A stretch of DNA of 41,990 bases. It comes from Chloroflexota bacterium (GTDB lineage: Bacteria > Chloroflexota > Anaerolineae > UBA4142 > SHND01). The notes under the pieces are model-generated. The model searched no databases, was not told the origin of the DNA, and saw only the letters and a program-made list of their open reading frames with translations. The stretch covers positions 1 to 41,990 of the forward strand of contig JACQWQ010000100.1 in the NCBI GenBank assembly GCA_016209205.1. The letters are read 5' to 3'. The position numbers and the translations under genes were made by a program. Shown in pieces: positions 32,382 to 40,147 of this stretch. How positions within the stretch are numbered: the stretch's first letter is position 1; each line of letters begins with the position of its first letter.

Positions 32382-32387
32382 TATAAT
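32382..32387 (+). promoter_or_regulatory. -10 box of the MNT/HEPN pair
   Basis: TATAAT lies 9 nt before the ATG at 32397, another nearly leaderless arrangement. TTCACC (32361-32366) may be a weak -35 with a short 15-bp spacer. Confidence 0.5.
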
Positions 32388-32396
32388 TTTCGCATC

Positions 32397-32846
32397 ATGG
32401 AGAAGCAATCGCGCCGTCTCCGCGCCAAACGCGTGCTGCCCGGCAAACGCATCACCCGCCGCCAAATCGCCGCCGTGGCGCGACACATCGCGGAAAAATT
32501 CAATCCCGAACAAATCATTCTGTTTGGGTCTTATGCGTATGGCAAACCGACTCCGGACAGCGATGTGGATTTACTCGTCGTTATGCTGGAACGAATGCCC
32601 CGCTGGAGACAAGTGGGAGCAATCTATAGTTCATTTAATCCGTATCCCTTTTCAATGGACATACATGTTGTAACTCCCGAACGCTTACAGGAACGAATTG
32701 GCTTGGGCGATTCATTCATCCGTCAGATTACCACAAAGGGAACCGTGCTTTATGAACGCGCAAGTAACGGAATGGATCGCGCTCGCCGAGGGCGATCTGG
32801 ACACCGCGCGGCGAGAACTGCGCGCGCGGCTGCGGCCAAACTATAA
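32397..32846 (+). CDS. MNT-type nucleotidyltransferase (minimal, DNA polymerase beta fold)
   Basis: 149 residues. IILFGSYAYGKPTPDSDVDLLVV carries the GSx10DxD motif with the metal-binding Asp pair. A third Asp is at SMDIHVVTPE. The last 28 residues (ASNGMDRARRGRSGHRAART and following) are Arg/Ala-rich and lie over the start of the HEPN gene in another frame. They look like read-through past the usual family end at about VLYER. In MNT/HEPN pairs the nucleotidyltransferase modifies and silences the HEPN ribonuclease (known for MntA/HepT). A -10 box lies 9 nt upstream. Confidence 0.85.
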   Translation: MEKQSRRLRAKRVLPGKRITRRQIAAVARHIAEKFNPEQIILFGSYAYGKPTPDSDVDLLVVMLERMPRWRQVGAIYSSFNPYPFSMDIHVVTPERLQERIGLGDSFIRQITTKGTVLYERASNGMDRARRGRSGHRAARTARAAAAKL

Positions 32847-33141
32847 TGCAGCATGCTTTCACTCCCACCAGTGCGCAGAAAAATATCTCAAGGGTTTCAT
32901 GCTGGACCATGATATTCCCTTTGAAAAAATCCATGACCTTTTGAAACTCTGGATGCAAATCAAGAGGCATTTTCCTGAATTCGAACTTATTCAGGAGTGG
33001 TTGGGGCTGCTCAATCAATACCCGGTTGCCACACGCTATCCCGGTCTGCATTTATCACGCGAGGAGGCAAAGGATGCGGTGCAAGCGACGCACCGAGTCC
33101 GCTTTTTTATCCGTTCCCGCATGGGCTTGCCTCCCGAATAA
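32752..33141 (+). CDS. HEPN-domain protein (COG2250-like), partner of the MNT protein
   Basis: 129 residues from MNAQVTEWIALAEGDLDTAR at 32752; it overlaps the upstream MNT gene by 95 bp. The four-helix HEPN core has ACFHSHQCAEKYLKGFMLDH (RxxxxH-like RPNYNAACFH) and ends RFFIRSRMGL. HEPN proteins of such pairs are ribonuclease toxins or accessory partners. The strength of the overlap and coupling argues for a functional pair. A terminator follows within 1 bp of the stop. Confidence 0.85.
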   Translation: MNAQVTEWIALAEGDLDTARRELRARLRPNYNAACFHSHQCAEKYLKGFMLDHDIPFEKIHDLLKLWMQIKRHFPEFELIQEWLGLLNQYPVATRYPGLHLSREEAKDAVQATHRVRFFIRSRMGLPPE

Positions 33142-33180
33142 AAAACTGCGCCCCTTGTGCGGCGCAGTTTTGTTTTATTT
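33142..33180. terminator. Bidirectional rho-independent terminator
   Basis: AAAACTGCGCC (33142-33152), loop of 8, GGCGCAGTTTT (33161-33171). Plus strand tail TGTTTTATTT, minus strand tail TTTTTTATTC. It stands between the convergent HEPN and VanW genes. Confidence 0.9.
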
Positions 33181-35268
33181 CGTTCCTCGCAGAAAAATCG
33201 CTTGCCACGGGTCATAGTGGCTGAAAAATTTCTCGCGCATCACCAGTTGCCCGTTCTGATAAATCTCACGATACAGCGTCACGTCCTCGCCGTCCACCGC
33301 GAAATCAATCTGCTTGGTCGTACCGCGCGGCAGCGTCGGGTCGTCAATGTATTTTGTCGGCGGATGCGGCACGACGTTGCTCACTACCGGCTCGCTCATT
33401 TTCACTTCGCGCCCGTTCGGTTTCGTGCCATAGAAATTGAACGTCAACCTCAAATTTTTTACGTCAATGACCGACTCGATCAAAATGTAATTCGGTGTGT
33501 CGTTGACAAATTTCACGTCCGCGCTCGGCACAAACACCGCCGCGTCCAAACCTTTGGGCGGCTCGTAATAACCGACGCGGTAGGCGTGCTCCCAACGCTC
33601 CGTGATCGGAAAACCGGCAAAGAACGCGGCGCGGAACATCGTCGTCGAAACTTGACACACGCCGCCGCCGGGACCGAGCACCGTACGGTCGCCGAAAATG
33701 ACGTACGCGTCCGCATAGCCGTTCGCCTCGACAATTTCGCTCAGGTATTTCACAAACGAAAACGTCGCGCCGGGCGCAATCACCACGCCGTCGAACGATT
33801 GCTGTGCGGTCTTTATATTTTGAATGCGATTGGGAATCGATCCTCTGAATTGACTCGTGCCGGACGACACCAATCCCGTGATGCCAAATTTATCCTTGTC
33901 ACGTGCGTCAATTTCCGGTTTCGTCACAGTCACCGCGAGGGCGACGGTGTTGGCGCGCAGCGCGTCGATGGACGAGTCACTCGGCGCAGCGTTGCCCGAC
34001 GCGCGTGACGACGCGGTGGCTTGTTGGAATTTCGCCGCAATCGCTTGCGCCGTCGCGTCAATGTTCAACGCGCGACCTTCCTGGCTCATTACGATGGGCG
34101 TCAGCGCGCCATTGTCAAAGTGAAAGCGCGCGTCGCGCGGCGCTTGATTGATTTCACGCGCCAACGCTTCGATCTTGGCGCGCACCGCCGCGTCGTTCAA
34201 CGCAACCTGATAGGTCAGCGAACCACCTTGATTCGGCGAACCGTTTTGATTCGGCGAACCATTTTGATTCGGCGAACCATTTTGGTTCGACACGGGCTGC
34301 AGCGTCAGCCATTGCGCGAGCGCGGCTTGGTCAATCGCCCACGCGCGATCCTCGAATGTCAAAACGAGCGGCGCTTGCAGGAACGCGTTGATTTGCGTTT
34401 GCGCCTTTGTCGCATCCACCGCGTGCGGGGCGAGGTCTTGGATCGGCAGCGCAATCTCACCCGCCGGACGCGCCGCGAATTTTTTGATGCGTTGGAATGT
34501 TTCGTCGCCGTCGAGACGTCTGCCCGCTTGCGCGGGCGTTTCGATCAACGTCATGCCTTCGAGTCGGAACGATGCATCCCGCGCGGGGCGGTCTATTTGC
34601 GCGGCGAGCACGCTGACATATTGCTTTGCCAGCGCTTCGTCAAACGCGTCCGACGCGTTCACATCCGCGCCCAGAACCAGCGCGCGTCCCTGTTCCATCC
34701 ACGACAAAAAGAAATCACTGCGATGCCCGATTTGAAACGCTACATCGAGCGCGGGCTTTAAATCACTGCGAAAGCCCAGTTCCCAGGGCCACGCGCGATA
34801 CACGTTCGACGCGTCGCGCAACACAATCTGCTCGCCGCCGAAACGCGACAACAACACATTCGGGTCGCCCAATTTTTCGCGAATGTGCGCGTCCGCTTGC
34901 GTGCGCGTCATGCCGCCAATCTCTTCGCCCAACACACGCACCCCCGGCGCCGCGCGGTCGTGAAGATAGATTTGATAGCCCGCGAACGCGCCGCCGAATA
35001 GCACGAGCGCGATGAGGAAAACTAACACCGATGCGCCAACACGCGGCATCGTGCGCCGTTGGGCGCGGCGCTGCGCGCGTCGCAAGTCAATGCGCGCTTC
35101 CGGTGTCAATTCGGGCGGCGGCGGCACGCGCGTGTTCGACAAGGGAACAGAGTTGGTACGTGGAGCAGGTGCACCGGGAACGGATTTCGCGGACGCTGCA
35201 TTTTTGCGACGCGCGGGGAGCGGTTTGAAATCTTGGAATTCGGAACCGGATTTGGATGGGTCGGACAT
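33175..35268 (-). CDS. VanW/YoaR-family protein with peptidoglycan-binding-type domains
   Basis: 697 residues from the ATG at 35268; the extension to 35367 runs into a dispersed element and is rejected. A basic, Pro-rich cytoplasmic part (1-70) is followed by a TM helix (about 75-97) and two PGBD-like domains (PF12229-type, 110-480). The VanW domain follows (505-670), with GATFSFVKYLSEI, GPGGGVCQVSTTMFRAAFFAGFPI and HAYRVGYYEPPKGLDAAVF. The role is probably cell-wall related; VanW itself has no defined reaction. NQNGSP is repeated three times in a linker (nt 34230-34286). A strong promoter lies at 35303-35331. Confidence 0.9.
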   Translation of the reverse strand: MSDPSKSGSEFQDFKPLPARRKNAASAKSVPGAPAPRTNSVPLSNTRVPPPPELTPEARIDLRRAQRRAQRRTMPRVGASVLVFLIALVLFGGAFAGYQIYLHDRAAPGVRVLGEEIGGMTRTQADAHIREKLGDPNVLLSRFGGEQIVLRDASNVYRAWPWELGFRSDLKPALDVAFQIGHRSDFFLSWMEQGRALVLGADVNASDAFDEALAKQYVSVLAAQIDRPARDASFRLEGMTLIETPAQAGRRLDGDETFQRIKKFAARPAGEIALPIQDLAPHAVDATKAQTQINAFLQAPLVLTFEDRAWAIDQAALAQWLTLQPVSNQNGSPNQNGSPNQNGSPNQGGSLTYQVALNDAAVRAKIEALAREINQAPRDARFHFDNGALTPIVMSQEGRALNIDATAQAIAAKFQQATASSRASGNAAPSDSSIDALRANTVALAVTVTKPEIDARDKDKFGITGLVSSGTSQFRGSIPNRIQNIKTAQQSFDGVVIAPGATFSFVKYLSEIVEANGYADAYVIFGDRTVLGPGGGVCQVSTTMFRAAFFAGFPITERWEHAYRVGYYEPPKGLDAAVFVPSADVKFVNDTPNYILIESVIDVKNLRLTFNFYGTKPNGREVKMSEPVVSNVVPHPPTKYIDDPTLPRGTTKQIDFAVDGEDVTLYREIYQNGQLVMREKFFSHYDPWQAIFLRGTK
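34230..34286 (-). repeat. 18-bp tandem repeat in the VanW gene
   Basis: Three copies of an 18-bp unit plus a partial one encode NQNGSP repeats in the linker of the extracytoplasmic part. The unit length keeps the frame. Confidence 0.9.
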
Positions 35269-35302
35269 TTTTGCAACTTGCGAATTGCGGAGAGACGCGC
35301 AC

Positions 35303-35331
35303 AGTATATCTATTTCGCGCGGATGTGACAA
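35303..35331 (-). promoter_or_regulatory. Promoter of the VanW gene
   Basis: On the minus strand TTGTCA, 17 bp, TATACT. The leader is about 28 nt to the ATG at 35268. A dispersed AAGACCCC element begins 16 bp upstream of the -35. Confidence 0.75.
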
Positions 35332-35346
35332 ACAACGATTGCGATC

Positions 35347-35416
35347 AAGACCCCAAGTGTTTTTCAACCGGATCGTTCATCGAGTCGCGCAACGCGGTTA
35401 AAACACTTGGGGTCTT
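35347..35416. repeat. Dispersed AAGACCCC/GGGGTCTT element, copy 2 (inverted)
   Basis: Perfect 15-bp or longer ends (AAGACCCCAAGTGTTTT and its complement). The core CGAGTCGCGCAA is the reverse complement of the core in copies 1 and 3, so the element lies in the opposite orientation. ATC is found on both sides. It separates two minus-strand genes. Confidence 0.9.
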
Positions 35417-35427
35417 ATCGTCGCTTG

Positions 35428-36762
35428 CTACAACAACAATTTCGCATTTACCTCCGCAACATGCGGTTTGAGATAGTGCAGCGCGTCATTAAAAACGTTT
35501 ATGGCGCGATTTACATCGGCTTCGGTAAGCACAGTCGAAATATTAAATTCCCCGCGCGCGGCAGCGAACACGCCGCGATTCATTAGTTCGAGGTGCATCA
35601 AGTACGGCAAATCGCCTGCATTCTTGAAACCGCGCGCCACGTCTTGCATGTTGCCGATTTCGCCTTTTTGCCAGTGCACCTGCACGAGCGAACCGACCGA
35701 CGTCGTTTGGCCCGCGATGCCCGCTTCCGCAAACGCGTCGTCAAATCCTTTTGCCAAAATTTGCCCAAAGGTGTTGATGCGATCAATCGCCGCTTGATCC
35801 AAATTTTTTACCGAAGCGAGACCCGCCGCCATCGTCACGCTGTGCCCGTTGAAAGTTCCCGAATGCGTGATGTGCTCTTTATTGCGCGGGTCAAACTGCT
35901 GCATGATTTCGCGTTTGCCGCCGAACGCGCCGACCGCAAAACCGCCGCCGATGATTTTGCCCATCGCGGTAAGGTCTGGCGTGACGCCCGCGATTTTCTG
36001 ATAACCGCCTTCGCTCAGCCGCAGCGTAATCACTTCGTCGAAAATTAGCAGCACGTCGTAGCGGTCCGCTAATGCGCGCAATCCTTGCAAATAACTTTCT
36101 TTGGGAATCGGCAAGCCGCCCGCATTCGGCACGGGTTCAACGAGAATCGCGGCGATTTTATCCGCGTTTGCGCGCAAGTGTGTTTCGATCGAATCCAAAT
36201 CGTTGAACGTCGCGAAATAGATGTTCTGACGCAAACCGTCAGGAATGCCGCGATCCGCTTCGGGGTCAGCCGTCGCGGCAGCAAGGTCGTGCGAGCCGTG
36301 ATATGCGCCGTGCATTTTGATAATCCCGCTGCGTCCGGTAAACGCGCGCGCGGCGCGCACGGATAACATGGTCGCTTCGGTGCCGGAATTGCAAAAGCGT
36401 ACCATATCCACACTTGGCACGCGTTCGCACAACAACTCTGCAAGTTCGATTTGCGGCGCCATCGGCGAAGCGTACGCGGTCCCATTCGGCAATTGCCCCA
36501 TCGCCGCGCGCAATAAATCGGGATGCGCGTGTCCGTGAACGAGCGAGGTAAAGTTGTTGAGCAAATCGAGATATTGATTCCCGTCCAGGTCGGTCAAGGT
36601 CGAACCGCTGCCCTGCACCATGTAGGCGGGATATGGTGCATAAAAAGTGCCGGTGCGCGTATCACCGCCGGGCATGACGCGGCGCGCGCGCGTCGTTAAT
36701 GCTTGCGAGCGCGGCGTGCGTTCGAGATAGTGGTCAATGATGGCTTGTGGAATGTTGGTCAT
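35428..36762 (-). CDS. Class III PLP-dependent aminotransferase (glutamate-1-semialdehyde aminomutase-like)
   Basis: 444 residues. LVHGHAHPDLL, RFCNSGTEATMLSVRAAR, HGAYHGSHD, LIFDEVITLR (D242) and TAMGKIIGGGFAVGA with the PLP Lys K269 are class III motifs closest to HemL. HemL proper converts glutamate-1-semialdehyde to 5-aminolevulinate. The substitution of the usual RT/S in FDEV and the lack of other haem genes nearby leave the substrate open, and other members act on amino acids or sugars. The stop lies 12 bp after the dispersed element and the start 15 bp from a mirrored repeat. Confidence 0.85.
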   Translation of the reverse strand: MTNIPQAIIDHYLERTPRSQALTTRARRVMPGGDTRTGTFYAPYPAYMVQGSGSTLTDLDGNQYLDLLNNFTSLVHGHAHPDLLRAAMGQLPNGTAYASPMAPQIELAELLCERVPSVDMVRFCNSGTEATMLSVRAARAFTGRSGIIKMHGAYHGSHDLAAATADPEADRGIPDGLRQNIYFATFNDLDSIETHLRANADKIAAILVEPVPNAGGLPIPKESYLQGLRALADRYDVLLIFDEVITLRLSEGGYQKIAGVTPDLTAMGKIIGGGFAVGAFGGKREIMQQFDPRNKEHITHSGTFNGHSVTMAAGLASVKNLDQAAIDRINTFGQILAKGFDDAFAEAGIAGQTTSVGSLVQVHWQKGEIGNMQDVARGFKNAGDLPYLMHLELMNRGVFAAARGEFNISTVLTEADVNRAINVFNDALHYLKPHVAEVNAKLLL

Positions 36763-36776
36763 GCTTGCCTGTTTTT

Positions 36777-36853
36777 TTGACAGGATTTACAGGATTAACA
36801 GGATGGAAATGCAAATGAGAGCCAAAATCCTGTTAATCCTGTAAATCCTGTCC
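36777..36853. repeat. Mirrored nonamer repeat between PA14 and aminotransferase genes
   Basis: Units ACAGGATTT, ACAGGATTA, ACAGGAT are mirrored exactly; the arms are 26 bp (36778-36803 and about 36828-36853) with a loop of about 24 nt. The run of T lies on the 5' side in the plus direction, so it does not make a normal terminator. Confidence 0.9.
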
Positions 36854-36868
36854 AGCCGAAGATGTCTT

Positions 36869-38584
36869 TCAACGCGGCGAAAATTTTACGGCGTCCCACA
36901 CGATGGTCGTGCACGAAAAACACTCGTACGTCACGTCCGAGAGAGAAACATTTTCGCCGCCCTGCCCCGTGAAATAATACGTGCCAAGTGAAACCCATAG
37001 ATTGGTGTACTGCGCCTGGGCGACCGCGACAGCATCATAGCTGCCCGCGTGATAGACCCAATAGCGCGCGTTGTTGGTCGTAGCGACACCGGCAGGGATA
37101 AAAACAAACACTTCGTAATTGCGCGCCTGGGGCAACTGTGGATACCAGCGTCCCCAATTGTACAACGGTTGAATGAACGCGTTGTTGTACGTCCACAACG
37201 AGCCGCCGCCCTGTCCGTTGGGCGAACTGCGCCACGCCGCGCCGTTGCCGCCTTGCGTCCACCCGGGACCGAGCGCGTCCACGATGATGTCGGAGGACGG
37301 GGGAGGTGGCGGCGGGGGGGGAGGCACAACGCCGGGCACAATCGCGACGCTGATTTGTGCGCCGCCTACGCCTTGAAAATACTCGACACGCCAATTGTGC
37401 GGACCCGCGTTGAGATACACCGTCGTTGAATAATTCGTCGGCGCTTGTTCGCGCCACGCGTCGAGAATCAGCACGCCGTCCACGAAAATGCGCGCGCCGT
37501 CATCCACGGTGAAATAGACGGTGTAAAATCCGGTGACGGGTGCATTGCGCGCCGAATCCCAGCGCGCCGAAAAAGATTGCCCGCCAATGCCGCAGCCCGG
37601 AGAAGTTCCATTCCAATTGAAAACGAGCTGCGGCGTGTTTTGCTCGCACACTGCGGGGGGGGTGAGATTCGGATTGTTGAAAAATGCGCCGCGCCAAATT
37701 TCGGTCGGCGGGGGGGGGGGCGGTTGATTCGCCGCCTTGAAATAAAAATTGACGACGGCATCGCCGCCTTGTTCAAAATACTCGACGCGCAGCGGCGTGA
37801 CGCCATTCAGATACAAAGTGCTGTTGTACGTTTTTGCTTGTTGGGGCACCCACGCGTCAATTGCCAGCGTATCGCCGACCCACACGCGAATCCCATCGTC
37901 AGCCGTTGCGGTGAACGTATAACTGCCCGCCGCGAAATTGTAGAGACGTGTCCAACGTACGGAAAAATTGTCGGGCGCGAGGCGCGGGTCGGGACTGCCC
38001 GTGCCCCAATTGAAATTGATGTCTACATTGTTGACGCGGTAACGCGGCTCGCCGAGCAAATAGGGATTGTCAAAGTATTCGCCCATCCAATCGGGAAATG
38101 TGCCGGGCGGGGTAATGGTCAATTGCGAAGTCATGCCGCCGACGTGCTGATAATATTCGACCTTGATGAGGTGATAGCCCGCGGCGAATTGTTTGGTCTT
38201 GGCGCGCGTCAATGGTCCGTGATCGTACCACATATCCACGACGAGTTCGTTGTCAATCCACACGCGCCCGCCGTCGTCAGATGTGTAGGTAAACGTCCAC
38301 GCGCCGGAATGATCCATCCTGTACCATCCTTCCCACCGCGCGGAAAAATCAGTGGGCGGGACAATGCCGGGCGCGGGCGAACCATCAGTATCGTACGACC
38401 AATTCACAACGGGTTCGACACGCGACAAAATCGGACTGCCTTGCAGAGCGCGTCCGTTAAAATAGGTGGCGAGAAAACCGGTATAGGGCGTTTGTGCGTG
38501 TGAGGTTTGGGGAAGCGTCGCGAACAAAACACCAATCAGGATCAACGCGTTGAATATCAATAGTGCGCGCAGCGGCTTGGTCAT
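36869..38584 (-). CDS. Secreted protein with three PA14 domains and a golvesin-like C-terminus
   Basis: 571 residues from the ATG at 38584, which starts a signal peptide (MTKPLRALLIFNALILIGVL, cleavage near SHAQT). Three PA14-type beta-sandwich domains follow (about 32-160, 160-295, 300-430), each with FSARWxGW/RW and a DDGxRVWIDG metal-binding loop. Pro-rich linkers separate domain 2 from 3 and domain 3 from the C-terminal domain (437-571, NYEVFVFIPAG, ARYWVYHAG), which resembles the golvesin/xanthan-lyase C-terminal type. PA14 domains bind carbohydrates on surfaces. The linkers are encoded by three poly-C runs (8-11 nt) prone to slippage. Confidence 0.85.
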   Translation of the reverse strand: MTKPLRALLIFNALILIGVLFATLPQTSHAQTPYTGFLATYFNGRALQGSPILSRVEPVVNWSYDTDGSPAPGIVPPTDFSARWEGWYRMDHSGAWTFTYTSDDGGRVWIDNELVVDMWYDHGPLTRAKTKQFAAGYHLIKVEYYQHVGGMTSQLTITPPGTFPDWMGEYFDNPYLLGEPRYRVNNVDINFNWGTGSPDPRLAPDNFSVRWTRLYNFAAGSYTFTATADDGIRVWVGDTLAIDAWVPQQAKTYNSTLYLNGVTPLRVEYFEQGGDAVVNFYFKAANQPPPPPPTEIWRGAFFNNPNLTPPAVCEQNTPQLVFNWNGTSPGCGIGGQSFSARWDSARNAPVTGFYTVYFTVDDGARIFVDGVLILDAWREQAPTNYSTTVYLNAGPHNWRVEYFQGVGGAQISVAIVPGVVPPPPPPPPPSSDIIVDALGPGWTQGGNGAAWRSSPNGQGGGSLWTYNNAFIQPLYNWGRWYPQLPQARNYEVFVFIPAGVATTNNARYWVYHAGSYDAVAVAQAQYTNLWVSLGTYYFTGQGGENVSLSDVTYECFSCTTIVWDAVKFSPR

Positions 38585-38742
38585 GCAGTGCTCCGTCCAT
38601 GCGCCGAACCGGTGGGAGACGCGGCGCATTCCTTTCGGCAGGCACGAACGTGTGGGCGTCACGCTCGTTATACTATTGACGGTATCGCTCAAGTATTCGT
38701 TCCCAGTGTAGCACGACCGCGAACACACGCCAAACGAATTTG

Positions 38743-38782
38743 AAAAAAACCTGACGCGTTTTCTGACGCATCAGGTTTTTTT
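38743..38782 (-). terminator. Terminator after the PA14-LysM gene
   Basis: AAAAAAACCTGA (38743-38754) pairs with TCAGGTTTTTTT (38771-38782). It works in either direction by its flanking A and T runs. It ends 5 bp after the PA14-LysM stop. Confidence 0.8.
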
Positions 38783-38787
38783 CTCGT

Positions 38788-39648
38788 CTAGTACGGACAC
38801 ACTTCAAGCACCATGCCCGCGTAGATATAGTTTGGATTGACGAGATGATTCCATTGCGTCAATTGCCAAACGGTCACGCCAAACTTCCATCCAATGCTAT
38901 ACAGCGTGTCTCCATAACGGACGCGATAGTAACACGTCGGCTGCGGCGGCGGATATGGCTGCGGCACTGGATATGGCTGCGGATTATAGCAGCCCGGCTG
39001 GTAGGGACACGGCTGCGGCGGCGGATTGTAGCAGTTTGGATAATACGGGCACGGCGGTATCGGCGTTGGATAGACCGGCACGAAGGTAGGATAAACGGGC
39101 ACGGGCGTCGGTCCCGGGGGATACGGACATTTCCAGGTGTACGGTTGTGACTTGGCCGCCCACGAGACACACGCGACACCGGCGTTCGGCGCGTTATAGT
39201 ATTTGACCTCGAACGAGTAATAGCCGGGCGCGGGGATATTGAAATCGCCTTGATGCCACGTAGGACCTTGATTGTACCACGCGTTCATGGCAATCTTGCC
39301 GTCCACCCAAACGTTCATCCCGTCGTCGTTCAACGTATAAACCGTGTAGGTGCCCGCGTACGGGAAATACACCGTGCCCTTCCAGCACACCATATAGTTG
39401 GTCGGGTTGACCAGCCCGGGAGCAGGCGACGAACCTTCGGGCCAGTATTTGAAAATCTCGGTATCGCCCGAAACGTACACCGCACTGGCATCAGGACACT
39501 CGCGTCCGCCCGCATCGAAAAAATTAAAGTAGCGTGATTGGAACGTGCCTGTCTGTTCCAAGGGACTTGCATTAGCTTGTGGCGCCAGCGCGAATGCAGT
39601 CAGCAGCACGATCACCACAAAACTTGAGAGGATTGCTCGCTGGTACAT
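38788..39648 (-). CDS. Secreted PA14-LysM protein
   Basis: 286 residues from the ATG at 39648. A signal peptide (MYQRAILSSFVVIVLLTAFA, cleavage near ANASP) is followed by a PA14-like domain (about 35-170) with LNDDGMNVWVDGK. A long Pro/Tyr/Cys-rich linker comes next (175-240), and a C-terminal LysM domain (244-286) with YRVRYGDTLYSIGWKFGVTV and LVNPNYIYAGMVLEV. LysM binds peptidoglycan, so the product probably sits on the wall and displays the PA14 domain. It may work with the larger PA14 protein encoded next on the same strand. Confidence 0.85.
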   Translation of the reverse strand: MYQRAILSSFVVIVLLTAFALAPQANASPLEQTGTFQSRYFNFFDAGGRECPDASAVYVSGDTEIFKYWPEGSSPAPGLVNPTNYMVCWKGTVYFPYAGTYTVYTLNDDGMNVWVDGKIAMNAWYNQGPTWHQGDFNIPAPGYYSFEVKYYNAPNAGVACVSWAAKSQPYTWKCPYPPGPTPVPVYPTFVPVYPTPIPPCPYYPNCYNPPPQPCPYQPGCYNPQPYPVPQPYPPPQPTCYYRVRYGDTLYSIGWKFGVTVWQLTQWNHLVNPNYIYAGMVLEVCPY

Positions 39649-40147
39649 ACAGAACTCCCTTCTGCACGTTAGCGTCGTGACGCTTGCGCGGCAACCGGAT
39701 GATGCCACACAAAATCGAGTTGACGCGCAACGGGTGCGAAAGTCGTCGGGTTACACGCGCACTATACCACAAAATTCGATTTTTGTCGCGTTCAAATTTG
39801 GCGGACTGGGGAGCCAAGCGGGGGCGCGTTCTGCCCGGAAGTGGATGCCCAGTGACGCTCTACATCCTGTTAATTTGACACAGTACATCACAAATTTATC
39901 CGTACGAGTCAACGGATTGAAAACGCGAATCCCTCAATTCCCTCAATACTTCGGGACAAGCCTTCGGGACAGGTTCTACGCGAATCGGAACGAAGCAAAC
40001 TGAACCCTGAAATTTAGCGTAGATTCGTGCCAAGCCGTATCCTTCACGTTCGTTCAGGACATGGTTTGGCGAAGGATTCGTGAACATTCGCGTTAAACCA
40101 GCTAACACATCACAAGAATTCAGAAATGCAAACGCCAAAATTGTGAT
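39649..40147. other. Divergent spacer between PA14-LysM and HAD genes
   Basis: A good promoter for the minus strand lies at 39761-39789. The rest (39790-40125) shows no gene, terminator or mirrored repeat that I can support, apart from a short TTCGGGACA duplication near 39951-39972. Plus-strand transcription of the HAD gene has no clear promoter. Confidence 0.6.
39761..39789 (-). promoter_or_regulatory. Promoter of the PA14-LysM gene
   Basis: GCGACA, 17 bp, TATAGT with an extended TG (TGGTATAGT) on the minus strand. The leader is about 105 nt. Confidence 0.65.

Noticed and set aside
34230..34286. Phase-variable site in the VanW gene
   Set aside because: The unit is 18 bp, so copy changes do not alter the frame; only linker length would vary.
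35428..36762. Naming the aminotransferase hemL
   Set aside because: Motifs are HemL-like, but related class III enzymes share them and no haem gene is near.
36777..36853. Terminator for the aminotransferase or PA14 gene
   Set aside because: Very stable hairpin but without a T-run on the correct side for either gene.
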